Part shown: positions 25,745-34,710 of the stretch, piece by piece
Layout of the letters: every line of letters starts with the position of its first letter
Position numbering within the stretch: position 1 is the first letter of the stretch
Origin: Herbaspirillum sp. SJZ107
Lineage (GTDB): Bacteria > Pseudomonadota > Gammaproteobacteria > Burkholderiales > Burkholderiaceae_D
Direction of reading: 5' to 3'
Length of the DNA stretch: 64,000 bases
Assembly: GCF_006715485.1 (NCBI RefSeq)
Contig: NZ_VFNH01000002.1
Span: forward strand, 1,550,001-1,614,000
Made by a program: the position numbers and the translations under genes
The notes under the pieces: model-generated
The model's input: the letters and a program-made list of their open reading frames with translations, nothing else
Told to the model about the DNA's origin: nothing
The model's database searches: none

Positions 25745-26224
25745 TCAGCTGCAGGTGGCGGCGCTGGCCGCGGCGCCGAGTGCGATCACGGGCGCCGACT
25801 GCGGTGTCCGGCTCTGGGTATACACGAGGTAGCACTGGTCCGCCGCCGCGCTGCCGGCCAGGTCCTTGGGTACGATGACCAGCGTACCGGCATCTCCGGC
25901 GTGCACGGTGTAGCCTGGTGCCAGGCCGGCCGCTTCTGCCAGTTTGGCGTCGGCGCCGGGGTAGCCGTTCACCATCGGCAGCGGCACGTCGCCATAGGTT
26001 TGCATGCTGCCGGCGCGGATCGCGAACTGGCCGTGCACGATTGCGGATACGCTCGACAGCGAACCCTGCGCGACCTGGAGCGACGCATAGCGCGCTTCAC
26101 CGGCGAGCGCCGTCAGCCGCGGCACGGCGGTGGCGCCGACGACGCCGACGACACCGAGGACTGAAATGAGTTCGATCAGGGTAAAACCGGAGGGGCCGCG
26201 TTGCGGCCGGCGGGCGCTTGGCAT
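25745..26224 (-). CDS. Type IV pilin-like / pseudopilin protein
   Basis: A 159-residue protein with a prepilin leader: a short basic N-terminus, the processing site G-FTLIEL (about residues 13-20, Glu at mature position 5) and the following hydrophobic helix (ISVLGVVGVVGATAVPRL). After the helix is an Ala-rich globular part ending in Cys, with a pair of Cys (DQCYLVY, AATCS) that may form a disulfide loop. It resembles MSHA-type or general secretion pseudopilins. No pilus assembly genes adjoin it, so the apparatus is elsewhere. The ATG at 26224 is chosen because the longer frame gives no pilin-like leader. Confidence 0.75.
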   Translation of the reverse strand: MPSARRPQRGPSGFTLIELISVLGVVGVVGATAVPRLTALAGEARYASLQVAQGSLSSVSAIVHGQFAIRAGSMQTYGDVPLPMVNGYPGADAKLAEAAGLAPGYTVHAGDAGTLVIVPKDLAGSAAADQCYLVYTQSRTPQSAPVIALGAAASAATCS

Positions 26225-26325
26225 CGGCAGGCTTTCACAGGAAATGATGGTTATCAATAAGATAACATCAAACCGTGTACGGCATTGCACGATTGGCCAA
26301 CATTACAACGTCAAATATTTACCTT

Positions 26326-26364
26326 AAGAAAAAAGGTGCCGGCGCATTTGACTGTGCCGGCACC
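26326..26364 (-). terminator. Rho-independent terminator of the PEP-CTERM gene
   Basis: GGTGCCGGC (26335-26343) and GCCGGCACC (26356-26364) are perfect 9-bp arms. On the minus strand the hairpin is followed by TTTTTTCTT, a good U-tract. It lies 54 bases beyond the stop of the PEP-CTERM gene. Confidence 0.8.
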
Positions 26365-26417
26365 CTTGCTGTGCGGTCGATATATTGCTTCGACCGGTCC
26401 GCTATTTACTCAATGAT

Positions 26418-26969
26418 TCATTTGGCGGCGCGACGCTTCTTCATCGACGCCATCAGGCCCAGGCCGCCGAGCAGCATGGCAATGCTGGCCGGCTCGGGCA
26501 CTTCGCCAGGCGCCGGATCGGTACCCGGGCCAGGACCGGGACCGGCGTCGAGGTTGGTCACGGTCAGGGTGTAGCGGCCCGTGCCGCCGTATTCCGTCAG
26601 GGCGAAGCTGCCGAGGCTGAAGGTCGGCGCGTCTTCGGAGCCGCTGTACAGCTGCGGCCCATCGCTCAACATCAGCTCGAGGTCGCCATAGTAGTCATAG
26701 ATTTCCAGGCCGCCGCCGAGGTCGGCGTTATAGAACGTCAGGTCAGCGTAATCGATAGCCGATCCCGGGAAGTTGCCTTCGACGTCATAAAGAATGAACC
26801 CGGCGCCGACTGCGCCGTCATCCGGCGTCACCGTGGAATTCAGCTGCCAGCTGGCGGTGTAGTCGCCGGTCAGATTGAACTGGTACAAGGCCGCATTCGC
26901 GACGCCTGCCGAAAACAGCGCAGCAACGAGAACTGCTTTTTTGAAGCTTTTCATCAAATTCAGCGACAT
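26418..26969 (-). CDS. PEP-CTERM domain-containing surface protein
   Basis: A 183-residue exported protein. It has a Sec signal peptide (about residues 1-27, LVAALFSAGVANA), a mid-part rich in Gly, Asp and Tyr with beta character, a linker with GPGPGPGTDPAPGE, and the C-terminal sorting tail VPEPASIAMLLGGLGLMASMKKRRAAK split as VPEPAS, a hydrophobic segment and a basic end. PEP-CTERM proteins are processed by exosortase and are often linked to extracellular polymer. No exosortase gene is in the window. A -24/-12 promoter lies just upstream, and a strong terminator follows, so it is a single-gene unit. Confidence 0.88.
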   Translation of the reverse strand: MSLNLMKSFKKAVLVAALFSAGVANAALYQFNLTGDYTASWQLNSTVTPDDGAVGAGFILYDVEGNFPGSAIDYADLTFYNADLGGGLEIYDYYGDLELMLSDGPQLYSGSEDAPTFSLGSFALTEYGGTGRYTLTVTNLDAGPGPGPGTDPAPGEVPEPASIAMLLGGLGLMASMKKRRAAK

Positions 26970-27005
26970 TGTAAAACCCCTTGTGGATGGATGAGCACCA
27001 CGGGT

Positions 27006-27023
27006 ATGCAATTGTCGTGCCTG
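27006..27023 (-). promoter_or_regulatory. Sigma-54 (-24/-12) promoter of the PEP-CTERM gene
   Basis: On the minus strand the sequence is CAGGCACGACAATTGCAT. GG (27021-27020) and GC (27009-27008) are 10 bases apart. The match to TGGCACG-N4-TTGCA is complete except for A in place of the first T. The predicted start near 26996 gives a leader of about 27 bases. Confidence 0.7.
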
Positions 27024-27143
27024 AATTGCAATATTTACTTAGGTCATTGATTTCTTTTAGAAAATTAATAAAGTTCAATTTTGCATGACCGAGGGATGTA
27101 AAATTCATCGACAAGACATAAAACAATGCTGTCCAAAACCGTC

Positions 27144-29330
27144 TCAGGCCCGCGCGCCCGAGCCATATAACTGTTCGAATTCCGGCAACGGTACGGGCCG
27201 CCCCAGCAAATAGCCCTGCAGCGCATCGCAGCCGCAATCGACCATGAAGTCGCGCTGGTCTTCGTGTTCCACGCCTTCGGCCACCACCTCCAGCTTGAGC
27301 TTGCGCGCCAGCGCCACGATCGCCTCGACGATGGTGGCGCTGTTGGCGCCGGCGTCGCGCACGAAGCTGCGGTCGATCTTCAGCGAGGCCAGCGGGAAGC
27401 GCATCAGGTAGGCCAGCGACGAGGTGCCGTTGCCGAAGTCGTCCAGAGAAAAGCAGATGCCCTGCGCGCGCAGCGCCTGCATGCGCTCGATCAGTTCCTG
27501 CATGTTTTCCGCGAACACGCTCTCGGTCAGCTCCAGGCACAGCCGGTCGGCGCTGGCGCCGCTGGCGGCCAGCAATGCTTCCACGCTGGCCGCGAAACCG
27601 GGGTCGCGCAGCTGGCGCACGCTGATGTTGACCGACAGCTTGACCCGGCCGAGCAGCGGGTCGCCCGACCAGCGCGCCAGCGCGCGGCAGCTTTCCTCGA
27701 GCATCTGCTGTCCCAGTGGAATGATCAGGCCGCTGGCTTCGGCCTGGCCGATGAATTCGTGCGGCGACACCAGGCCGTGCTCGCCGTGCTGCCAGCGCGC
27801 CAGCGCCTCGGCGCCGATCAGGCGGCCTTCGGTATCGAATTGCGGCTGGCAGTACAGCACGAACTCGCGCTGCGCCAGGCCGTCGCGCAGCGCCTTGTCG
27901 AGGGCCGCCTGGCGCTCGGCGGCGGCCTGCATGCTGGGGTCGAAGAAGCGCGCGGTGTTGCGGCCGTCGGCCTTGGCGCGGTACATGGCGAGGTCGGCCT
28001 GGCGCAGCAGCTGATCGATGCCGCCCGCGCTGCCGTCGAACAGGGTAATGCCGATGCTGGGCGTGCGCGGACTCGGACTGCCGGGCAGGTCGTAGGGCTG
28101 GCCCAGCAGCGCCAGGATCTTGCGCGCGACGTGGTCGGCGTGCGGCGTTGCCTCCGCGGTGCCGGCGCCGAGGTTTTCCAGCACCACCACGAACTCGTCG
28201 CCGCCCAGGCGCGCCAGCTGGTCGCTGTCGCGCAGTGCCTGGCGCAGGCGTTCGGCCACCTGGCGCAGCAGCATGTCGCCGACGTCGTGGCCCATGGTGT
28301 CGTTGAGCAGCTTGAAGTTGTCGAGATCGATGAAGAGCAGGGCGCCGTACTGGCCGGAGCGGCTGTGGCGCGCCAGCGTCTTGTCGAGTTCCTCGATCAG
28401 GAAGCGGCGGTTCGGCAGGCCGGTGAGCGGATCGAAATACGCGAGTTCGTAGATGCGGCGCTCGGACTGCTTGCGCTCGGTGAGGTCGGTGTTGGTGCCG
28501 GACATGCGCAGCGCCTTACCGGCGGCGTCGCGCAGCACCACCCCGCGCGTCAGCACGTGCACGTAATGGCCGTCGCTGTGGCGCAGGCGCAGTTCGATGC
28601 TGTAGGCACTGCGCCCGCCGACCAGCAGGTCGGCCATGAAGGCGGTGACGTGGGGCAGGTCCTGCGGGTGCAGCAGGCGGCGCCAGGTGGCGCGGTCGAG
28701 CCGCAATTCGCCGGCGCGGTAGCCGAGCATTTCCCACCAGCGCTCTGAATAATAGGTTTCGCCGCTGACCAGGTCCCAGTCCCAGGGCGCGTCGCTGGAG
28801 CCTTCGAGCATCAGGCGCAGCCTTTCCTCGGATTTCAGCAGGCGCTGCTGGGCTTCCTTCAGCTCGGTGCAATCGGTGAAGCAGACCACGGCGCCGCGCA
28901 GCTTGCCGTCGTCGTCGGTCTCGGGATAGGCGTTGCAGATCATCCAGCAGGGCGTACGCTGGCCGGGACCGGAACCAGGGCCAGTCCGGGGCGGCAGGCC
29001 GACCACCCTGCCGGTGACCTTGTTCCCGGTGCGCAGTACCTGGTGGACCGGATATTCCTCGGGTGCCATCGGCATGCAGTTTTCGTCGGTCAGATGCCAG
29101 CCGGCGCTGTCGGCGCACATGCCGATCAGCTCGTCCTCGCTGCGTCCCAGCAGCTTGCCGGCCAGGTGGTTGGCCATGACGATGCAACCGTCGATGTCGT
29201 GCACCGTGACGCCGGACGGGAAGTGCTCGAGCACGTCATCGAGGCGCCGCCTGAGGTCGTCCGGCAGAGGAGGCGCCTTGCTTTCTCGCTGGAATTGTAG
29301 TCGCATACGCAGGGTCCGCTTTTTGAACAT
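27144..29330 (-). CDS. PAS-GGDEF-EAL cyclic-di-GMP protein
   Basis: About 728 residues, soluble. PAS domains come first (about 25-140 and 165-280), then GGDEF (about 295-460, with intact RLGGDEFVVVLEN) and EAL (about 480-725, with GAEALARWQ, CLELTES, DDFGNGTSSLAYL and LKIDRSFV). Both catalytic motifs are intact, so it could act as diguanylate cyclase, phosphodiesterase or both. ATG at 29330 is preferred because CAGGTA precedes it; a longer frame from 29360 and a shorter from 29306 exist. It lies beside a CheY-like regulator on the same strand, which may be its partner. Confidence 0.9.
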   Translation of the reverse strand: MFKKRTLRMRLQFQRESKAPPLPDDLRRRLDDVLEHFPSGVTVHDIDGCIVMANHLAGKLLGRSEDELIGMCADSAGWHLTDENCMPMAPEEYPVHQVLRTGNKVTGRVVGLPPRTGPGSGPGQRTPCWMICNAYPETDDDGKLRGAVVCFTDCTELKEAQQRLLKSEERLRLMLEGSSDAPWDWDLVSGETYYSERWWEMLGYRAGELRLDRATWRRLLHPQDLPHVTAFMADLLVGGRSAYSIELRLRHSDGHYVHVLTRGVVLRDAAGKALRMSGTNTDLTERKQSERRIYELAYFDPLTGLPNRRFLIEELDKTLARHSRSGQYGALLFIDLDNFKLLNDTMGHDVGDMLLRQVAERLRQALRDSDQLARLGGDEFVVVLENLGAGTAEATPHADHVARKILALLGQPYDLPGSPSPRTPSIGITLFDGSAGGIDQLLRQADLAMYRAKADGRNTARFFDPSMQAAAERQAALDKALRDGLAQREFVLYCQPQFDTEGRLIGAEALARWQHGEHGLVSPHEFIGQAEASGLIIPLGQQMLEESCRALARWSGDPLLGRVKLSVNISVRQLRDPGFAASVEALLAASGASADRLCLELTESVFAENMQELIERMQALRAQGICFSLDDFGNGTSSLAYLMRFPLASLKIDRSFVRDAGANSATIVEAIVALARKLKLEVVAEGVEHEDQRDFMVDCGCDALQGYLLGRPVPLPEFEQLYGSGARA

Positions 29331-29422
29331 ACTAGCAGTTACCTGTCGAAGCGGGCGCAAGCAAGCCGTGCGCGGATATGCTTAACGGATGAGACCGCCG
29401 TAGCGTGGCCGCGGGCGAAGGT

Positions 29423-29806
29423 TCAGGCGGGCTGGTCGAGGTAGCGGCGCAGGCGCGCCAGCAGTTCCAGCGGCTGGAAAGGCTTGATGATGAAGTCGTT
29501 GGCGCCGGCGTCGAGGGCGCGCACGGTGTCCTGCTCGCCGTTCTTGGCGGTCAGCATCAGCACCGGCACGGTTTCCCAGCCCTCGCGCGCGCGGATCAGG
29601 CCCAGCACTTCGAAACCGTCGACGAAGGGCAGCATTACGTCGAGCAGGATCAGGTCGGGTACCGGGCCGGAGACGATATGCTGGACCGCGGCGCGGCCGT
29701 CGCCGGCGTAGATCACGCGGTAACCCTGGCGCTCGAGCATGAAGGTAAGGACCTGGGCGATGTGGACGTCGTCCTCGACCACGAGGACGGTGGGTTTGGC
29801 GTTCAT
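29423..29806 (-). CDS. CheY-like single-domain response regulator
   Basis: A 127-residue receiver-only protein. The acidic pair is EDD in VVEDDVHIAQV, the phospho-acceptor is Asp in PDLILLDVMLPFVDGFE, and the conserved Thr and Lys are in MLTAKNGEQDTVRA and NDFIIKPFQPLE. No output domain is attached, so it acts through protein contacts. The stop is 92 bases before the start of the GGDEF/EAL gene on the same strand. The pair may be functionally linked, with this regulator controlling cyclic-di-GMP output, but that is inference. Confidence 0.93.
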   Translation of the reverse strand: MNAKPTVLVVEDDVHIAQVLTFMLERQGYRVIYAGDGRAAVQHIVSGPVPDLILLDVMLPFVDGFEVLGLIRAREGWETVPVLMLTAKNGEQDTVRALDAGANDFIIKPFQPLELLARLRRYLDQPA

Positions 29807-29974
29807 GATTTTGGGAACGAAAAATTGCTTTGAGGATTGATTATCACACGCAATTTAACGTTTCGCCCGCAACCATGCGAATTTGTGGCGTGCATGTGAC
29901 GGTTGCCGACACATTCTCGGTCCATCGCACGCACGCTTATCGTTCAGTTACAGCCGCTTACATTTAGCTGGCCA

Positions 29975-30676
<702 letters not shown>

Positions 30677-30812
30677 GATCTGCTCCTTTGTCTGTTTATC
30701 CGGTTGTGGATGTTTTCGAATGCATGGATGCCAGTATAGGCGCGCCGGGCGGGCTTGAAAAACGAGTTGTTTTGCGTCCTATCATCGAAAAAATCGAATG
30801 CCAGGACGCGTG

Positions 30813-31022
30813 TCAGCGACGCAGTGGATCGAGCAGCCCGCGCAAGGCGTTATGGTCGAGTTCGTACATGAGTTCGAGCAGTTCTCCCAGTTCGCCCTTC
30901 GGAAAACCCTCGCGCGCGAACCAGCCCAGGTAGTGGCCGGGCAGGTCGGCGATCTTGCGGCCTTCATATTTACCGAAGGGCATCTCGCGGGTCAGCAGCA
31001 GGGTCAGGTGTTCGGGCTTCAT
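30813..31022 (-). CDS. DUF3820 family small protein
   Basis: A 69-residue protein of a family usually called DUF3820: MPFGKYEGRKIADLPGHYLGWFAREGFPKGELGELLELMYEL is its typical core. Family function is unknown. No signal or membrane segment. It stands alone between the pirin and DUF1810 genes. Confidence 0.8.
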   Translation of the reverse strand: MKPEHLTLLLTREMPFGKYEGRKIADLPGHYLGWFAREGFPKGELGELLELMYELDHNALRGLLDPLRR

Positions 31023-31108
31023 GGCAGATGGATGGCAGATTCGGTTGGAAGGCGTGACTTTAGCAAATCGCCCAGGCGCGGTAGCATGGGCGCGGGAGGC
31101 ACGCTGTC

Positions 31109-31528
31109 ATGGATACCGATTTCAATCTCGAACGTTTCGTCGACGCCCAGGCCGGCGTCTACGACCAGGCCCTGGCGGAACTGCGCGCGGGCCGCAAGCG
31201 CAGCCACTGGATGTGGTTCATCTTTCCCCAGATCGCCGGGCTGGGGCAGAGCGACATGGCGCGCAGGTACGCGATCGCCTCGAGCGACGAAGCCGCTGCC
31301 TATCTCGCCCATCCGGTGCTGGGGCCGCGCCTGCGCACCTGCGCCGCGGCCGTCGCCGCGCACGACGACCGCCCGGCCGATGCCATCTTCGACTATCCCG
31401 ACAACCTGAAATTCCACTCGTCGATGACGCTGTTCGCCGACGTGGCGCCGGACGAAGCCGTGTTCCAGACCTGCCTCGACCGCTTCTTCGACGGCGCCGG
31501 CGACCCGGCTACGCTCGAGCGGATCTGA
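31109..31528 (+). CDS. DUF1810 family protein
   Basis: A 139-residue soluble protein of the DUF1810 family, with the characteristic FVDAQAGVYDQALAELRAGRKRSHWMWFIFPQIAGLG start and the KFHSSMTLF segment. Function unknown. Its stop codon is followed directly by the stop codon of the hybrid kinase on the other strand, so the two genes abut tail to tail with no spacer. The start is ATG at 31109 with GGAGGC upstream (spacing 7). Confidence 0.85.
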   Translation: MDTDFNLERFVDAQAGVYDQALAELRAGRKRSHWMWFIFPQIAGLGQSDMARRYAIASSDEAAAYLAHPVLGPRLRTCAAAVAAHDDRPADAIFDYPDNLKFHSSMTLFADVAPDEAVFQTCLDRFFDGAGDPATLERI

Positions 31529-34501
31529 TCAAGTATCGGCGGACTGCGCGGCGACCTGAGTGGCCGCCTGGGCACTTGCCTGGGCGGTCATCTGCGCCAC
31601 CCGCCGCGCCAGCGCGTCGAGCTGGAAGGGCTTGACCATCAGGCCGGTGCCTGGGTCGAAACTGCCGCGTTCGACCAGGCGCGCCTCGGCGTAGCCGGTG
31701 ATGAACAGCACCTTCAGGCCGGGACGGGCCAGGCGCGCCGCCTCGGCCAGCTGGCGACCGTTCATGCCGCCGGCCAGGCCAATGTCGGTGACCATCAGGT
31801 CGACCGGCGCGCCGGTGCCGAGCAGGCGCAGGGCGGTGGCGGCATCGCCCGCCTGCACCACGCGATGGCCCTGCTGCGCCAGGGCTTCGGCCATCAGGCC
31901 GCGCAGCGGCGCCTCGTCGTCCACCAGCAGGATGCGGACCGCGGCCACGGCCAGGCGTTCTTCGGCGACGCCTGCGGGCGCCGCCGGCGCGGCCTGCGCC
32001 GCCTGCGCCACCCCCAGGTGGCGCGGCAGCAGCACGTGCATGGTGGTACCGCAGCCAGGCGCCGACTCGGCGCTCACATGCCCGCCCGACTGGCGCACGA
32101 AACCGTAGATCATCGACAGCCCGAGGCCGGTGCCCTGGCCGATCGGCTTGGTGGTATAGAAGGGATCGAAGGCCTTGGCCAGTACCTCGGGCGCCATGCC
32201 GGTGCCGGTATCGGACACGCTCACCAGCACATAGTCGCCCGCCGGCAGCTCGCTGCGCGCGGCTTGCGCGGCATCGAGCACGCTATTGGCCAGCGCGATG
32301 CGCAGGCGGCCGCCGTCGGGCATGGCGTCGCGCGCATTGATGCACAGGTTCAGCAGAGCGTTCTCGAGCTGGTTGGGGTCGACCAGGGTCGGCCACAGCC
32401 CGGGTTCGCTTTCCACCTCGAGCGCGATGGCGGGACCGATGGTACGCCGCACCAGGTCGAGCATGCCGTCGACCAGGCCGGCCGGGTCGAGCGGGCGGGC
32501 GTCGAGCGGCTGGCGCCGCGAAAACGCCAGCAGGCGGTGGGTCAGGGCGGCGGCACGCCGCACCGCGCCCTGTGCAATGCCGACGAAGCGGTCGAGGTCG
32601 TCCAGCTTGTTGCTGCGCACGCGCAGCGCCAGCAGCTCCAGGCTGCCGCCGATGCTGGCCAGCAGGTTGTTGAAATCATGGGCCAGGCCACCGGTGAGCT
32701 GGCCCACGGCTTCCATCTTGAGGCTCTGGCGCAGTTTTTCCTCGGTGTCGAGGAGGGCGGCCGCATGTTCGCGCTCGAGCGTGACGTCGCGTCCGACCGC
32801 CACCACCAGGTCGTCGCTGCGGCTGGCATTCCAGGCGATCCAGCGATAGCTGCCGTCGCGGTGGCGGTAGCGGTTCTGGAAGTTCGGCGCCAGCCGGCCG
32901 TCGTCGTCCAGGACGGCCAGTCCCTCCAGCGTCGGCGTCACGTCGTCAGGGTGGATCAGGTCGAACAGGTTGGCGCCGACCAGCTCCTGTTCTTCCCAGC
33001 CCAGGATCGTGCGCCAGGCCGGATTGACCGCCGCGATCGGACCTTCGGCGCGCGCCACCAGCATGATGTCGCCGGACAGCCGCCACATGCGGTCGCGCTC
33101 GGCGGCGCTGTCCTCGGCCAGCTGCTCGAGTTGCAGGTTGAGGGCGTGCAGCGCCTTGGCGGCATCGATGCGCGCCATCTCGGCCCAGGTGCGGTCGGCC
33201 ACGCCGCGCACGAACGCGATCTCGTCGGCGGACCAGGCGCGCGGGCGGTCCTGCTGCGCCAGGAACACGCCGACCGCGCCGCTGGCATCCAGCACCGGCA
33301 CATTCAGCAGCGCGCGTACCGCCAGCGTCTGGAACACGTCCCAGTGGGCGGCGGTGCGCGGGTCGGTGCCGACGTCGGCGATCGCGACGACTTCGCCGCG
33401 CCGGAGGTCGGCGTAATAGCTGCCGTAGTGGCGGAACGGATGTACGCCGACCATCGACGGCACCGCGGGCCCGGCGCGCCAGTCGCGCACCACCCGGGTC
33501 GTGGCGGCCACGGCATTGATGCGCCCGAAGCCGGCCTGGGTCACCCCGAGCGTCGCGCCGACCACCTCGCTGGCGATGGCGGCGGCTTCGTCGGCATTGT
33601 TGACCATGCGCAGGCGGTCGCCCAGCCCCAGCAGGGCGGCCTGGCGCAGTTCGCGCTGCTTGCGCGCGGTGATGTCGACGGCGGTGCCGAACCATTCGCG
33701 GATGGTGCCGTCCAGGGCCAGCAGCGGGACGGCGCGCGACAGCATCCAGCCGGACGTGCCGTCGGGCAGGCGCACCCGGTGCTCGTGCTCGAACACGCCA
33801 CGGGTGCGGATCGCCTGCGTCACCGCCGGCTGGTCGTCCGGATCGATGAGGTCGCCGAGCCAGGTGCCGGACGCGGCCGCCGTATTGGCCGCGGTATCGC
33901 CCGGCGCGCCGTGTCCCGGCAGCCGGCGCATTTCGCTCCAGTCGGCGTTCATGCGATAGACCACGCTGGAGCCGGCATAGGTGTGGAAGCGTTCGTTGTT
34001 GAGCAGCAGCGCGTTGGTGGCTTTCACGTCGGCGCTGACGTCGACGGCGGTCTTGACGATGCCGCGCACCTCGCCATCGGCCCATGCCGGACTGTAGCTG
34101 AGGTCGACCCAGATCTCTTCGGGCACGCCGCTGCGCTCGACGACCAGGCGCTTGTGGCTGAAAATCCGGGTCTCGCCGCGCAGCACGTCCGGATACACCG
34201 AGCCGATGAAATCCTGCAGCTCGGGCCAGGTCGGCCGGTGCGGCTGTCCCAGCGCGTGCGGATGGCGCGCGCCGCAGATCGCGGCGTAGCCGTCGTTGTA
34301 CACCTGGATCAGATCCGGTCCCCACAGCACCGCCATCGGCAACGGCGAATGGACGACCAGGTCGACCAGCGTGCGCAGCGCCGCCGGCCAGCTTTCCAGT
34401 GGTCCGAGCGGGGTGGCGGCCCAGTCATGGGCGCGAATGAGCGCGCCGAGCGCGCCGCCGCCGACGGGCCAGACAGTATAGGGAGGGGGAAGTTCCGACA
34501 T
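31529..34501 (-). CDS. Hybrid sensor histidine kinase with PAS/GAF domains and C-terminal receiver
   Basis: A 990-residue soluble hybrid kinase. In order: a PAS-like domain (about 20-160), a second PAS (about 165-285), GAF (about 300-460), a third PAS (about 480-600), HisKA (His in GGLAHDFNNLLASIG), HATPase (NLCINARDAMPDGG, DTGTGM, GTGLGLSMIYG) and a receiver domain (about 840-965) with VRILLVDDEAP and DLMVTDIGLAG. The tail is an Ala/Gln-rich run (AQASAQAATQVAAQSADT). The start at MSELPPPY is preferred; the frame continues 65 residues upstream through an AT-rich segment. Signal unknown. Confidence 0.88.
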   Translation of the reverse strand: MSELPPPYTVWPVGGGALGALIRAHDWAATPLGPLESWPAALRTLVDLVVHSPLPMAVLWGPDLIQVYNDGYAAICGARHPHALGQPHRPTWPELQDFIGSVYPDVLRGETRIFSHKRLVVERSGVPEEIWVDLSYSPAWADGEVRGIVKTAVDVSADVKATNALLLNNERFHTYAGSSVVYRMNADWSEMRRLPGHGAPGDTAANTAAASGTWLGDLIDPDDQPAVTQAIRTRGVFEHEHRVRLPDGTSGWMLSRAVPLLALDGTIREWFGTAVDITARKQRELRQAALLGLGDRLRMVNNADEAAAIASEVVGATLGVTQAGFGRINAVAATTRVVRDWRAGPAVPSMVGVHPFRHYGSYYADLRRGEVVAIADVGTDPRTAAHWDVFQTLAVRALLNVPVLDASGAVGVFLAQQDRPRAWSADEIAFVRGVADRTWAEMARIDAAKALHALNLQLEQLAEDSAAERDRMWRLSGDIMLVARAEGPIAAVNPAWRTILGWEEQELVGANLFDLIHPDDVTPTLEGLAVLDDDGRLAPNFQNRYRHRDGSYRWIAWNASRSDDLVVAVGRDVTLEREHAAALLDTEEKLRQSLKMEAVGQLTGGLAHDFNNLLASIGGSLELLALRVRSNKLDDLDRFVGIAQGAVRRAAALTHRLLAFSRRQPLDARPLDPAGLVDGMLDLVRRTIGPAIALEVESEPGLWPTLVDPNQLENALLNLCINARDAMPDGGRLRIALANSVLDAAQAARSELPAGDYVLVSVSDTGTGMAPEVLAKAFDPFYTTKPIGQGTGLGLSMIYGFVRQSGGHVSAESAPGCGTTMHVLLPRHLGVAQAAQAAPAAPAGVAEERLAVAAVRILLVDDEAPLRGLMAEALAQQGHRVVQAGDAATALRLLGTGAPVDLMVTDIGLAGGMNGRQLAEAARLARPGLKVLFITGYAEARLVERGSFDPGTGLMVKPFQLDALARRVAQMTAQASAQAATQVAAQSADT

Positions 34502-34664
34502 GAACCGAAGGATCGAAAAAACGAAACAGGGAGCAACATATATTGTAGCCGAACTGAGGAATTTGACGAAAAATTTCGGCGCAATTTGCCTGCCGGCCAC
34601 GCCAGGCTGTCCCATCCGCGCATGATTCCTCGTTTGCTGCGCCGAGCCCGGCCGCCATGTTGCG

Positions 34665-34670
34665 TATAAT
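34665..34670 (+). promoter_or_regulatory. TATAAT -10 element before the NYN-LOTUS gene
   Basis: A perfect TATAAT lies 41 bases before the ATG at 34711, predicting a start near 34677. No good -35 stands at 16-18 bases. Confidence 0.4.
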
Positions 34671-34710
34671 CCGCGCATAGCTTGTCCATCAATCATTACA
34701 CAACAACATC

